Below, in pieces: positions 9,438-18,100 of a DNA stretch of 20,983 bases (its first letter is position 1; each line of letters opens with the position of its first letter). The notes below the pieces were generated by a model. The model worked only from the letters and a program-made list of their open reading frames with translations. It made no database searches and had not been told where the DNA came from. This stretch comes from Glaciecola sp. UBA983 (GTDB lineage Bacteria; Pseudomonadota; Gammaproteobacteria; Enterobacterales; Alteromonadaceae): contig DBBN01000079.1 of assembly GCA_002292215.1 (NCBI GenBank), positions 1 to 20,983 on the forward strand, given 5' to 3'. The translations under genes were made by a program, and so were the position numbers.

Positions 9438-9476
9438 CATCGAACTCAAAACCCGAAAATAATCACCTTATCTAAC

Positions 9477-9499
9477 GCCCTTATTACAAGGGCTTTTTT
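9477..9499 (+). terminator. Intrinsic terminator of ssb
   Basis: GCCCTT (9477-9482) pairs with AAGGGC (9488-9493) around a 5-nt loop, followed by six T. It lies 40 nt after the ssb stop codon and 21 nt before the next start codon. Confidence 0.9.
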
Positions 9500-9519
9500 A
9501 CATAATTTGGCAATGAATA

Positions 9520-9948
9520 ATGATTAACACTAAAATATATAAAGCGGTTTATAGTCTATCTGAGCAGCTAATGAAAGCGGCCAATAGCAATGACCAAGAC
9601 TCATTCGATCAATTATTCGCTGAATTAAAAGCGATATGCGTCGATAACGAAGATACCAACAAAGACCATCCTGAACAGTGGGAAACATTGGCTGATTTTA
9701 CTGCCGATTTAGACGAAGCAGTTGCCGGATATGAAAAAGCATTGACCAAAGCAAAGGCGATTAATTCAAAAGATCACATGTCATCAATTGCACTATCCAT
9801 GGCGCTTTTACAAATAGAATTGGGACACACCGACGCGGCAATAGACAATCTGAAAAATGCCAAAATCAGTGCTAATAAAATTGAAGACAAAGAGCTTAAA
9901 GCTGAAATACATGATCGACTTGAAGCGCTTGTAGATGGTTCGTATTAA
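9520..9948 (+). CDS. Hypothetical TPR-like helical protein
   Basis: 142 residues, acidic, with no signal peptide or membrane segment, so probably cytosolic. I do not recognise a named family. The sequence is almost wholly helical. The second half looks like two tetratricopeptide-type helical hairpins: LDEAVAGYEKALTKAKAI (about 69-86) and IALSMALLQIELGHTDAAID (about 92-111), with the small and aromatic residues spaced as in TPR units, followed by a closing charged helix. TPR folds bind partner proteins; no partner is suggested. It is flanked by terminators on both sides and so is a free-standing gene, although no strong promoter or Shine-Dalgarno sequence is obvious. An ATG at 9513 reads into a stop after four codons. 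It lies where csrD is often found in related genomes. Confidence 0.75.
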   Translation: MINTKIYKAVYSLSEQLMKAANSNDQDSFDQLFAELKAICVDNEDTNKDHPEQWETLADFTADLDEAVAGYEKALTKAKAINSKDHMSSIALSMALLQIELGHTDAAIDNLKNAKISANKIEDKELKAEIHDRLEALVDGSY

Positions 9949-9977
9949 CCAAACGCCTCATCACAGCTAAATCCACT

Positions 9978-10005
9978 AAGCCCAGCATTTTTGTTGGGCT
10001 TTTTT
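9978..10005 (+). terminator. Intrinsic terminator after the TPR-like gene
   Basis: AAGCCCA (9978-9984) pairs with TGGGCTT (9995-10001), extendable by a G-U and a C-G pair, then a T run to 10005. It starts 30 nt after the stop codon at 9946-9948. Confidence 0.9.
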
Positions 10006-10162
10006 GTGACTTTCACTTTAACGACCAACATCATCAATATTACGATTAGCGGAAATCCCTTGCCACGAAGATGCCCCCAAAGTGACAATTTACTGTCGCA
10101 ATATAAATAAGACCAAATATTATTTTGTAGGTCGAAAGTTTGATAGCGCGAAACTATAATTA
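10006..10162. other. Intergenic stretch without a recognisable gene
   Basis: No supported coding frame is seen on either strand. An 83-codon open frame on the minus strand (9945-10196) runs through the terminator and into the debris and has no start signals. A 7-bp inverted repeat, TCACTTT (10013-10019) with AAAGTGA (10079-10085), could mark a small degenerate repeat element, but no target duplication was found. Confidence 0.4.
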
Positions 10163-10461
10163 AAAGATAAGCAATTGGTGTTTGAACTGCACACAAGCAA
10201 AGGATCCTAACGAACGCTTATCAGCGCGCATCGCAAAGTTAGATAATAACTTTCAAGATCAAATCAACGAACTGATCCGCGCTGAACAAATGCCCAAAGT
10301 ATTAGAAACCCTGTTTAGCAAATCGTTAAAACTCGCATTAATTGCAATGCGCTCTATCGAACCGGTAGATTTATTTGCCAAAGATAAACGGGATTTTAGT
10401 TTGTATCAACATGGGATGCGCTTGGTGTTTAAAGGTAATTATTTTGATGTTAACATTATTT
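10163..10461 (+). pseudogene. mshJ: Remnant of MSHA pilus biogenesis gene mshJ
   Basis: An open frame from a TTG at 10182 encodes about 91 residues with an MshJ-like pattern: DPNERLSARIAKL, then EQMPKVLETLFSKSLKLA, then LYQHGMRLVFKGNYFDV. MshJ is an inner-membrane PilO/GspM-like assembly protein of the mannose-sensitive haemagglutinin type IV pilus. The full protein is about 210-220 residues, opening with a cytosolic stretch and one membrane helix; all of that and the C-terminal third after YFDV are absent. Immediately upstream, in another frame (10163 onward), LKDKQLVFELHT resembles the coiled segment that normally precedes DPN, suggesting a frameshift near 10190. There is no plausible start codon or Shine-Dalgarno sequence. 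The assignment rests on remembered family patterns, not a search. A functional small protein from the TTG is the alternative but looks unlikely. Confidence 0.65.
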
Positions 10462-10595
10462 GTCCAGGGCGACACCATTCGGGATTATGTCATTAAATCA
10501 ATAGGACGCCAATGCGTTGTACTTGCACAGAGTAATCGCGATTTTCGCCACTGTTAGGCGATATTAAGCAAAATCAAAAGTCAGATTTATGGTAG
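10462..10595 (+). pseudogene. mshK: Remnant of MSHA pilus biogenesis gene mshK (C-terminal end)
   Basis: Joined directly to the mshJ remnant in the +1 frame, positions 10462-10554 read VQGDTIRDYVIKSIGRQCVV and LAQSNRDFRHC, then TAG. The pattern GDxIxxYxVxxI----VxL is that of the C-terminal beta-domain of MshK and PilP-type pilus proteins. In the next frame, from 10551, LLGDIKQNQKSDLW precedes a TAG at 10593; LF-x-DIKQ-like endings are expected for MshK, so a second frameshift is likely near 10550. The signal peptide and first two thirds of MshK are missing. A terminator follows at once. In intact MSHA operons mshK directly follows mshJ, so the order of the two fragments agrees with an internal deletion. 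Confidence 0.55.
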
Positions 10596-10618
10596 GTTTA
10601 ACTAGATCTGGCTTTTTT
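10577..10618 (+). terminator. Intrinsic terminator downstream of the msh debris
   Basis: AAAGTCAGAT (10577-10586) pairs over ten positions, including one G-U, with ATCTGGCTTT (10606-10615), around a 19-nt loop, and a T run continues to 10618. It overlaps the end of the mshK fragment and insulates mreB from upstream transcription. Confidence 0.8.
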
Positions 10619-10642
10619 GTGTCTGTTTTATGAAAATAAAGT

Positions 10643-10671
10643 ATGCAATATATTGAAACTTCCCATAAAAT
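10643..10671 (+). promoter_or_regulatory. Weak candidate promoter for mreB
   Basis: TAAAAT (10666-10671, five of six matches to the -10 consensus) lies 17 nt after ATGCAA (10643-10648), a poor -35. The region between the terminator at 10618 and the mreB start at 10720 must contain the mreB promoter if the terminator is efficient, but the exact site is uncertain. Confidence 0.3.
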
Positions 10672-10710
10672 ACCTGTCATAAAGAAAGACTCCTAATAAC
10701 TACAAAATAA

Positions 10711-11763
<1,053 letters not shown>

Positions 11764-11768
11764 CGAGT

Positions 11769-11792
11769 AAAGGCAACGGATGTTGCCTTTTT
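11769..11792 (+). terminator. Intrinsic terminator between mreB and mreC
   Basis: AAAGGCAAC (11769-11777) pairs perfectly with GTTGCCTTT (11782-11790) around the tetraloop GGAT, followed by two more T. It sits 5 nt after the mreB stop and ends 4 nt before the mreC start. It is likely to make MreB more abundant than the downstream proteins. The final T run is short (five in all), so partial read-through is expected. Confidence 0.8.
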
Positions 11793-11796
11793 CATT

Positions 11797-12642
11797 ATGA
11801 AACCGATATTTAAACGTGGCCCATCCCTAGAAGCACGACTAATGATTGTTGTCGTGTTCTCTTTAGCTCTGCTTGTTTCTGATGGCTTGTATGGCATATT
11901 TACACCTGTGCGCAGTGTTCTGACGACGTTCGTCTCCCCGATCCAATATATAGCCTCCCTACCCGCATCTTTATTAAACGCCAGCTCCAACCGCATTATT
12001 TCTCAAGAAGAACTCATTGCAGAGAATGACTTACTGATCCAACAAATGATGGCACTGCAAGCAGATAACCAGCGTTATCAAAGCCTATTAGCTGAAAATG
12101 AGCAGTTACGTAAATTGCTCGATGCTCCGGTACAAACTGCACTGCCAAAAACCGTCGCAGAACTCATGGCTGTCGATAACAACCCTTATTCATTACAGGT
12201 ATTGATTAACAAAGGCAGCTTAAGTGGTGTATATAATTCACAGCCCGTCATTGACGACCAAGGCATAGTGGGACAAATCGTCGATGTGGCACAAACCACA
12301 TCTCGCGTATTATTAGTCTCTGATCTATCCCATGCAATTCCAGTGCGCATTTTACGCAATAACCTACGCTTAATAGCCAATGGTAGCGGTGAGCTTAATG
12401 CACTGAATGTAAGACACGTCGCCCATAGTGCCGATATTGCTGAAGGTGATATATTGGTGACATCTGGATTAGGTAATATTTTTCCTGAAGGCTATCCGGT
12501 GGCAGTCATTGCCAGTGTTGTACGTGACGAAGGACAACCGTTTGCAACCGTTAAAGCTACACCTTTGGCGCGGTTAGACCGCTTACGGTATTTGTTATTA
12601 TTGGGTCGTGAAAATACGCCGCTGGAGACCCGTAATGAATAA
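11797..12642 (+). CDS. mreC: Rod shape-determining protein MreC
   Basis: 281 residues. MreC is a bitopic inner-membrane protein whose periplasmic part binds PBP2 and links the MreB cytoskeleton to wall synthesis. The opening MKPIFKRGPSLEARL matches the E. coli protein and fixes the start. One membrane helix spans about residues 13-30, a coiled coil rich in Leu, Glu and Gln about 68-108, and the rest forms the two beta-barrel domains, with NKGSLSGVYNSQPVIDDQGI and VTSGLGNIFPEGYPVAVI as family stretches. No Shine-Dalgarno sequence precedes the ATG: the 15 nt upstream are pyrimidine-rich and belong to the terminator. The gene may depend on re-initiation after mreB or on an unstructured start. 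The last 8 nt overlap mreD. Confidence 0.97.
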   Translation: MKPIFKRGPSLEARLMIVVVFSLALLVSDGLYGIFTPVRSVLTTFVSPIQYIASLPASLLNASSNRIISQEELIAENDLLIQQMMALQADNQRYQSLLAENEQLRKLLDAPVQTALPKTVAELMAVDNNPYSLQVLINKGSLSGVYNSQPVIDDQGIVGQIVDVAQTTSRVLLVSDLSHAIPVRILRNNLRLIANGSGELNALNVRHVAHSADIAEGDILVTSGLGNIFPEGYPVAVIASVVRDEGQPFATVKATPLARLDRLRYLLLLGRENTPLETRNE

Positions 12643-13108
12643 ACGCTATGTCATTTACATGACCCTGTTTATTGCACTGGTATTAGAAGTACTCCCCATG
12701 CCGTTAGACCTCGTCGTATACCGACCTGAATGGCTGTTATTAGTGTTAATCTATTGGAATATCGCCTTACCGCAACGCGTCAATATCGGGATTGCTTTTA
12801 TCTGCGGGATTATTTTGGATATTTTATTAGGCAATAGTCTAGGCTTAAATAGCTTGGCGTTAGTTATTTCGGTGTACATCAGTTCACTGCATTATCAGCG
12901 TTTACGCAATTATTCAATCTGGCAGCAGATGGCCATATTAGGTCTACTATGTGCCTTGTACAACTTAATTATATTTTGGTTGCAACACTGGTTAACCGAT
13001 GTCTTATTTCAATTTACGTATTTTTGGCCCATTTTAACAACGGTATTTTTATGGCCTTGGCTATTTTGGTTATTGCGTAAAATCAGACGACAATTGGATC
13101 TAAAATGA
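12635..13108 (+). CDS. mreD: Rod shape-determining protein MreD
   Basis: 157 residues, polytopic inner-membrane protein with about five hydrophobic segments, partner of MreC in the elongation complex. The family stretch RPEWLLLVLIYWNIALPQRV (about 31-50) is conserved, as is GIILDILLGNSLGLNSLA in the next helices. The ATG at 12635 is chosen over an in-frame GTG at 12608 because GGAG lies eight bases before it and because E. coli MreD begins at the corresponding place. The gene overlaps the end of mreC by 8 nt and the start of maf by 4 nt (ATGA), so the three are translationally coupled. The C-terminus is basic (RKIRRQLDLK), consistent with a cytosolic end. Confidence 0.95.
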   Translation: MNKRYVIYMTLFIALVLEVLPMPLDLVVYRPEWLLLVLIYWNIALPQRVNIGIAFICGIILDILLGNSLGLNSLALVISVYISSLHYQRLRNYSIWQQMAILGLLCALYNLIIFWLQHWLTDVLFQFTYFWPILTTVFLWPWLFWLLRKIRRQLDLK

Positions 13109-13707
13109 CAGCATTGTATAACCAACAACACGCACTAGTATTAGCCTCTGCCTCACCACGACGAGTCGAACTATTAAAGCAAATTGGGGTCGAATTTACG
13201 CAAGCCCCTGCTAATGTCAATGAAGATGTCCATGTCAATGAACAAGCTGCAGATTACGTGCTGCGGTTGGCTCGAGAAAAAGCCTTTGTGGTCGCTTTTA
13301 CACAACCCGACAAATATGTATTAGGTAGTGATACGACGGTCCATATCAAGGGTAAGATTTTAGGTAAACCGACTGATTTTGATGATTTTATGACAATGAT
13401 GGCGTTATTATCCGGACAGACTCATGAAGTCATAACGGCAGTGTGCATTGCGACAATAGGCACTACTGGACTAGATATGAGTGAAGTGGTGGTCACATCC
13501 AAAGTCACCTTTGGCGAGTTGAGTGAGCAACAACGACTCGCCTATTGGGAATCTGGTGAACCTATAGGTAAAGCCGGCGGATACGCGATCCAAGGTATAG
13601 GCGGACAATTTGTTAAGCATATTGACGGCAGTTATAGTGGCATTGTGGGCCTACCCCTCGCACAAACTGTTGCTTGCTTACAAGAATCAGGAGTGATTAA
13701 TGCATGA
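13105..13707 (+). CDS. Maf-family dTTP/UTP pyrophosphatase (YhdE type)
   Basis: 200 residues. Maf proteins hydrolyse nucleoside triphosphates to monophosphates and pyrophosphate; the YhdE type prefers dTTP, UTP and modified pyrimidines, a house-cleaning role. The motif LASASPRRVELLKQIGV (about 13-29) forms the substrate pocket, GSDT (74-77) supplies the catalytic Asp, GKPTDFDDF and LSGQTHEVITAV follow, and the end holds GGYAIQGIGGQF and GSYSGIVGLPL. The GYxIQGxGG stretch and the position next to mreD and rng match E. coli yhdE rather than yceF. It overlaps mreD and rng by 4 nt each. Older annotations call this family a septum inhibitor. Confidence 0.95.
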   Translation: MTALYNQQHALVLASASPRRVELLKQIGVEFTQAPANVNEDVHVNEQAADYVLRLAREKAFVVAFTQPDKYVLGSDTTVHIKGKILGKPTDFDDFMTMMALLSGQTHEVITAVCIATIGTTGLDMSEVVVTSKVTFGELSEQQRLAYWESGEPIGKAGGYAIQGIGGQFVKHIDGSYSGIVGLPLAQTVACLQESGVINA

Positions 13708-15170
13708 GTGCTGAATTATTAATTAACGTCACGCCATCTGAATCTCGGGTGGCATTAATAGACAATGGTATTTTACAAGAAATCCATATCGAACGGCATA
13801 CCAAGCTCGGCTTAGTCGGAAATATTTATCGTGGTAAGGTTTCTCGCGTATTACCAGGAATGCAAGCGGCATTTGTCGATATTGGCTTTGAAAAAGCGGC
13901 GTTTTTACATGCCTCAGATATTGTGATCCACAATGAAGTGATAGAGGATGTTAACCCCAACCATATTACCAAAAAAGACATCCGTGAGCTGGTTCGCGAC
14001 GGACAAGATATCGTCGTCCAAGTCGTTAAAGATCCGATTGGTACTAAAGGCGCACGCCTGACAACTGATATTACCATTCCCTCCCGTTATTTAGTGTTTA
14101 TGCCATCCGTCACACATGTTGGTGTATCACAACGTATTGAAGATCCCGAAGAACGCGAACGTCTCAAAAATATCGTGCAGGCATTTTGTGATGAAAATGG
14201 TGGATTTATCTTGCGTACCGCAGCCGAAGGCGTCAATGAAGAAGAACTTGTCCAGGATGCCGATTTTTTAAAACGCTTATGGGGCATCATTCAAACTCGA
14301 ATGAAAACCAAAACCGCAAATGTATTATTTCAAGATCTGCCTTTAGCCCGCCGTGTTATTCGTGATTTTACGGGAACCGAAATTGAAAAAATTCGGATTG
14401 ACTCTAAGCTTTCATTTAATGAACTGGTGGAATTTACCAAAGAATACGTACCTGAATTACAAGGTAAATTGGAATATTACAAGGGCGAGCGTCCTATCTT
14501 CGACTTATATGATGTAGAAAATGAAGCTCAGCGGGCACTCAAGCGCCGTGTCGATCTTAAATCTGGTGGCTATCTGATCATTGATCAAACTGAAGCCATG
14601 ACCACCATTGATATCAATACAGGTGCGTTTGTTGGCCATCGCAATTTAGAAGAAACTATTTTTAATACCAACATCGAAGCAACCCAAGCGATTGCTCGGC
14701 AACTGCGTCTACGTAACCTTGGTGGGATGATTTTAATCGATTTTATCGATATGGAGGAACCAGATCACCAAAGAAGGGTCTTACATTCATTAACCCTAGC
14801 ATGTAGTTTAGATCGTGCTAAGACTAATATTCATGGTTTTACCGCGCTTGGCCTAATTGAAATGACGCGCAAACGCACCCGTGAGAGCTTGGAGCATATC
14901 TTATGTGAAGATTGTCCCGTATGCGAGGGGCGAGGGTCGATTAAGACCGTCGAGACCATTTGTTTTGAAGTCATGCGAGAAATTGTGCGAGTAAACCGTG
15001 CGTATGATGCTGATAAATTTGTCGTGTATGCATCTCCAGCAGTAGCAGAAGCACTCATGGGAGAAGAATCAGCAATGCTTGCCGAAGTTGAACTGTTTGT
15101 CACAAAACAAATCAAGGTGCAAACAGAACATTTATATAACCAAGACAAATTTGATGTGGTAATGATGTAA
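13704..15170 (+). CDS. rng: Ribonuclease G
   Basis: 488 residues (E. coli 489). RNase G is the short relative of RNase E; it trims the 5' end of 16S rRNA and degrades some mRNAs, with a preference for 5' monophosphate ends. An S1 domain spans about 35-130, a 5'-sensor and RNase H-like part follow, and the catalytic Mg-binding aspartates are Asp303 (in TIDINTGAF) and Asp346 (in ILIDFIDM). The zinc-link CPVC at 404-407 is present, needed for dimer formation. There is no RNase E-type C-terminal scaffold. The ATG overlaps the maf stop by 4 nt. The sequence ends DKFDVVMM, like the E. coli enzyme. Confidence 0.98.
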   Translation: MSAELLINVTPSESRVALIDNGILQEIHIERHTKLGLVGNIYRGKVSRVLPGMQAAFVDIGFEKAAFLHASDIVIHNEVIEDVNPNHITKKDIRELVRDGQDIVVQVVKDPIGTKGARLTTDITIPSRYLVFMPSVTHVGVSQRIEDPEERERLKNIVQAFCDENGGFILRTAAEGVNEEELVQDADFLKRLWGIIQTRMKTKTANVLFQDLPLARRVIRDFTGTEIEKIRIDSKLSFNELVEFTKEYVPELQGKLEYYKGERPIFDLYDVENEAQRALKRRVDLKSGGYLIIDQTEAMTTIDINTGAFVGHRNLEETIFNTNIEATQAIARQLRLRNLGGMILIDFIDMEEPDHQRRVLHSLTLACSLDRAKTNIHGFTALGLIEMTRKRTRESLEHILCEDCPVCEGRGSIKTVETICFEVMREIVRVNRAYDADKFVVYASPAVAEALMGEESAMLAEVELFVTKQIKVQTEHLYNQDKFDVVMM

Positions 15171-15172
15171 AT

Positions 15173-18100
15173 ATGAGTAAACCATCGGGCAATACTTGGA
15201 TCACAACCAGCTTATCAATATTGTGGCGCAGCGCTACGATATTGTTGGTGTGTGCAGCAGTATTGATCACAGCTATACGCTTAAGTCTACCGCATACAAA
15301 TCACATCAATGCGCATGTTACCCAATATTTGTCACAACAACTCAATGCACATATTGTAATCGGTAAGATTGATGGCTACTGGGAAGGTAACGGCCCTCAT
15401 CTGACCTTGCATCAAGTTAATTTAACGCCTAATTCAACAGCAGATAGCCAAGCCCAAGGTGTCGAATTTGAACTCAATAACATCTACGTTGAAGTGGATT
15501 TGTTTGCATCAATACTGCAATGGAGCATTGTCACTGAAAAGTTTGAACTGCAAGGCTTACAGCTTGACTTAGATCTCAATAAAGCCCAACCAACCGAACT
15601 CGAAAACACATCAAGTAACTTGCCTGATTTACTACAAGATATTCTACTCAACAAATTAGAGTATTTTTCAGTGATCGAGTCCAGTATCAATATCAAACAA
15701 ACTAACCAGACTCAACACATTGATATTAAACAGTTATCTTGGATAAACAATGGCGTAATGCACAAAGGGACAGGAGAAATATTTTTTAATAATAATCCTG
15801 AAAATATTGCACAAGTCTCGGCGCAACTAATCGGTCAGCCCGATAATTTACATGGCACTGTATTTTTAGAAACCCAAAAAATTGCATTTGGTCGATGGCT
15901 TTCAGCCTATATGCCAGCTCACATTGAGCTTGATCAAAGTGCAGCACAAGGGAACGCATGGCTCACCATCGATGGCTCTGCGATCACCCAAGTTCGTGGG
16001 CAAATTACACCAACTCAACTGCGCTGGAAGGATGCACAGTCATCGTTAATAACCAGTATTCAAAATGTCGATTTTATGGCTATCCCTCAAGGGGATACCT
16101 GGTTAGTGAATGCCCAAAATGTCGTCGTAGGGATCAATGACACCACCCTAGCGATGAATTTTAGTGCGTTGCGTGACGCCACTGGAACTTGGTCACTATC
16201 AAGCATCACCCCCTTTGCTGTCGCACCATTACAAGCCGTAGGTGAATTTTTCTTGTCAGGCAATGCCCAATCTTGGTTAACGCAAGCACAGCCACAAGCG
16301 CAAGTCAGCAATATCGAATTAGTGGCAAATAAAGCACAATGGTTAGGGCAGATTACATTTGAGCACGTCGCGCTACAACAAACATCACTACCGGGTGTAA
16401 ATGATCTACAACTGATCGCCTCGTTCAAGCAAACGAAGAGTACAACAGCGATTGATTCGCTGCAGAGTGTGCACTCTCCGGTATTAGTCGGGATCCAAAT
16501 TAAAGGTGAAGAACAATCGTTGTTGACCGATCAGTTATTAGCCCAAAATATCACTATGCACGCATTGGATGCGAGTCTATACCTGTCAATTGACCCCTAT
16601 GAATTTTCAATATTACCTTCTAGGATCACTCTTGCCTCAGACTTAGTCCAAGCAGATGTTGAGTTAGCTTATCGCGGGAGTGAAGATGTGTTATCAATCA
16701 GCGCGTTACTCGCCCCTGAGACCGCCAAAAATGTCGTCAAGTTATTACCAACCACATTGATGGGTACGCAAACATACCAATATCTTGTCAATGCATTAGA
16801 CACTGATACACAAACGGGTACGATTACACCGACGCGCTTAATTTGGCATGGTGCAGGACAAGATTTCCCTTTTGAACGAAATAACGGGGTATTTCAAGCA
16901 AGTTTATTCATGCACCAAGGTCAATTTAAGTTTGGTAATCAGTGGCCGATGCTCAGTGAGCTCGATTTAGAATTAGCATTTGAAAATAATGATCTCGTTA
17001 TGCGCGCGCCGAGTGGCAAAATTCTAGATGTAACGCTAGCGGATTTGACCGCTACATTACCAGGTCTCAGTAGTCAAAGCTTACTGACCATTGATGCAAC
17101 TGGCTCAGGGTCGGGTTATGCATTGGCGCAAGTGATGGCACAGTCGAGTTTAGCCAGTTCGCTGGGTCAGCTACTAAATGAAAACATCATTATTTCAAAC
17201 GCGCTATCTGCCACTCTCAATTTACAGATCCCATTAGATAATGATGATGTGATTGCTAGCGGGACGATTGAGTTACCTAATAATTATATTCAATTTACAG
17301 ATGTCGACTTGGCGCTAACTCAAGCGCAAGGTCAACTCAGCTTTGTCAACGATAAGATTACGGTGAATACCCTCTCCGCTAAGCTATTTGACCAACCGAT
17401 AGCCCTGTCATTAGATGGCGCAAACAGTGCCGATGGTTACACGGCAAAGGTTGCACTTAGCGGCGATTGGGATGTGGCACAGTTTGCACACCTAGCGAGC
17501 GCCGAATATGCCCATGCCTTTGCAGGTCAAGCAACATGGCAAGGTCGATTAAACTTGCAGTTACCGCAATCAGGGATGCATTATACGTTTGATCTCAACA
17601 GTGATTTAGTCGGAGTCACCCATTCGTTACCCGCTCCATTTGCCAAAACACCCGATACCATCATGCCCTTATCTATCCGAGCAACCGGAACTGATTTAGC
17701 TTCTGAAATTAATGCAACACTTGGCGATGATGTGCGTTTTGCTGGCGTCCTACCTCATAAAGAAAAACAGTTTTCGCGCGCGCATTTAGCATTAGGCGCA
17801 AGTGAATTTCAAGGTACAGGGGTCGGATTTAGTATTTCTGCCAATTTACCCCGCCTTGATGTCGGTGAATGGTACCAAACCTTAGACCGCTTATTGGCTG
17901 GATTTGGGGGAACGACGACACCGATATTTTCAACACCTGAACGTATCTTCATGGCCATTGATCAAGTCACTCTAGCCAATCAAACTATCCATAACATTAA
18001 TGCCACAGCCAAACAATCTGATAACAACTGGCAAATTGATCTGAATGCACGAGAAGCGCGCGGCACAGTGCGTTTATTTAATGACTGGCTGGGCAGCGGA

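Noticed and set aside
9223..9462. Open frames in other registers over the SSB linker, both strands
   Set aside because: They result from the low-complexity repeat sequence of ssb and have no independent start signals.
10013..10085. Seven-bp inverted repeat considered as the ends of a miniature transposable element
   Set aside because: The arms are short and no flanking target duplication was found, so chance is as likely.
9945..10196. Open frame of 83 codons on the minus strand between the TPR-like gene and the msh debris
   Set aside because: It runs through a terminator stem and the start of the debris, has no ribosome-binding site and shows no recognisable family pattern.
10182..10496. 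The 104-codon frame considered as a genuine small gene
   Set aside because: It starts at TTG without a ribosome-binding site, and its end (RHHSGLCH) departs from the MshJ-like pattern exactly where the MshK-like frame takes over.
12608..12634. GTG start for mreD, nine codons upstream
   Set aside because: The ATG at 12635 has GGAG at ideal spacing and matches the family start; the extra residues are read inside mreC.
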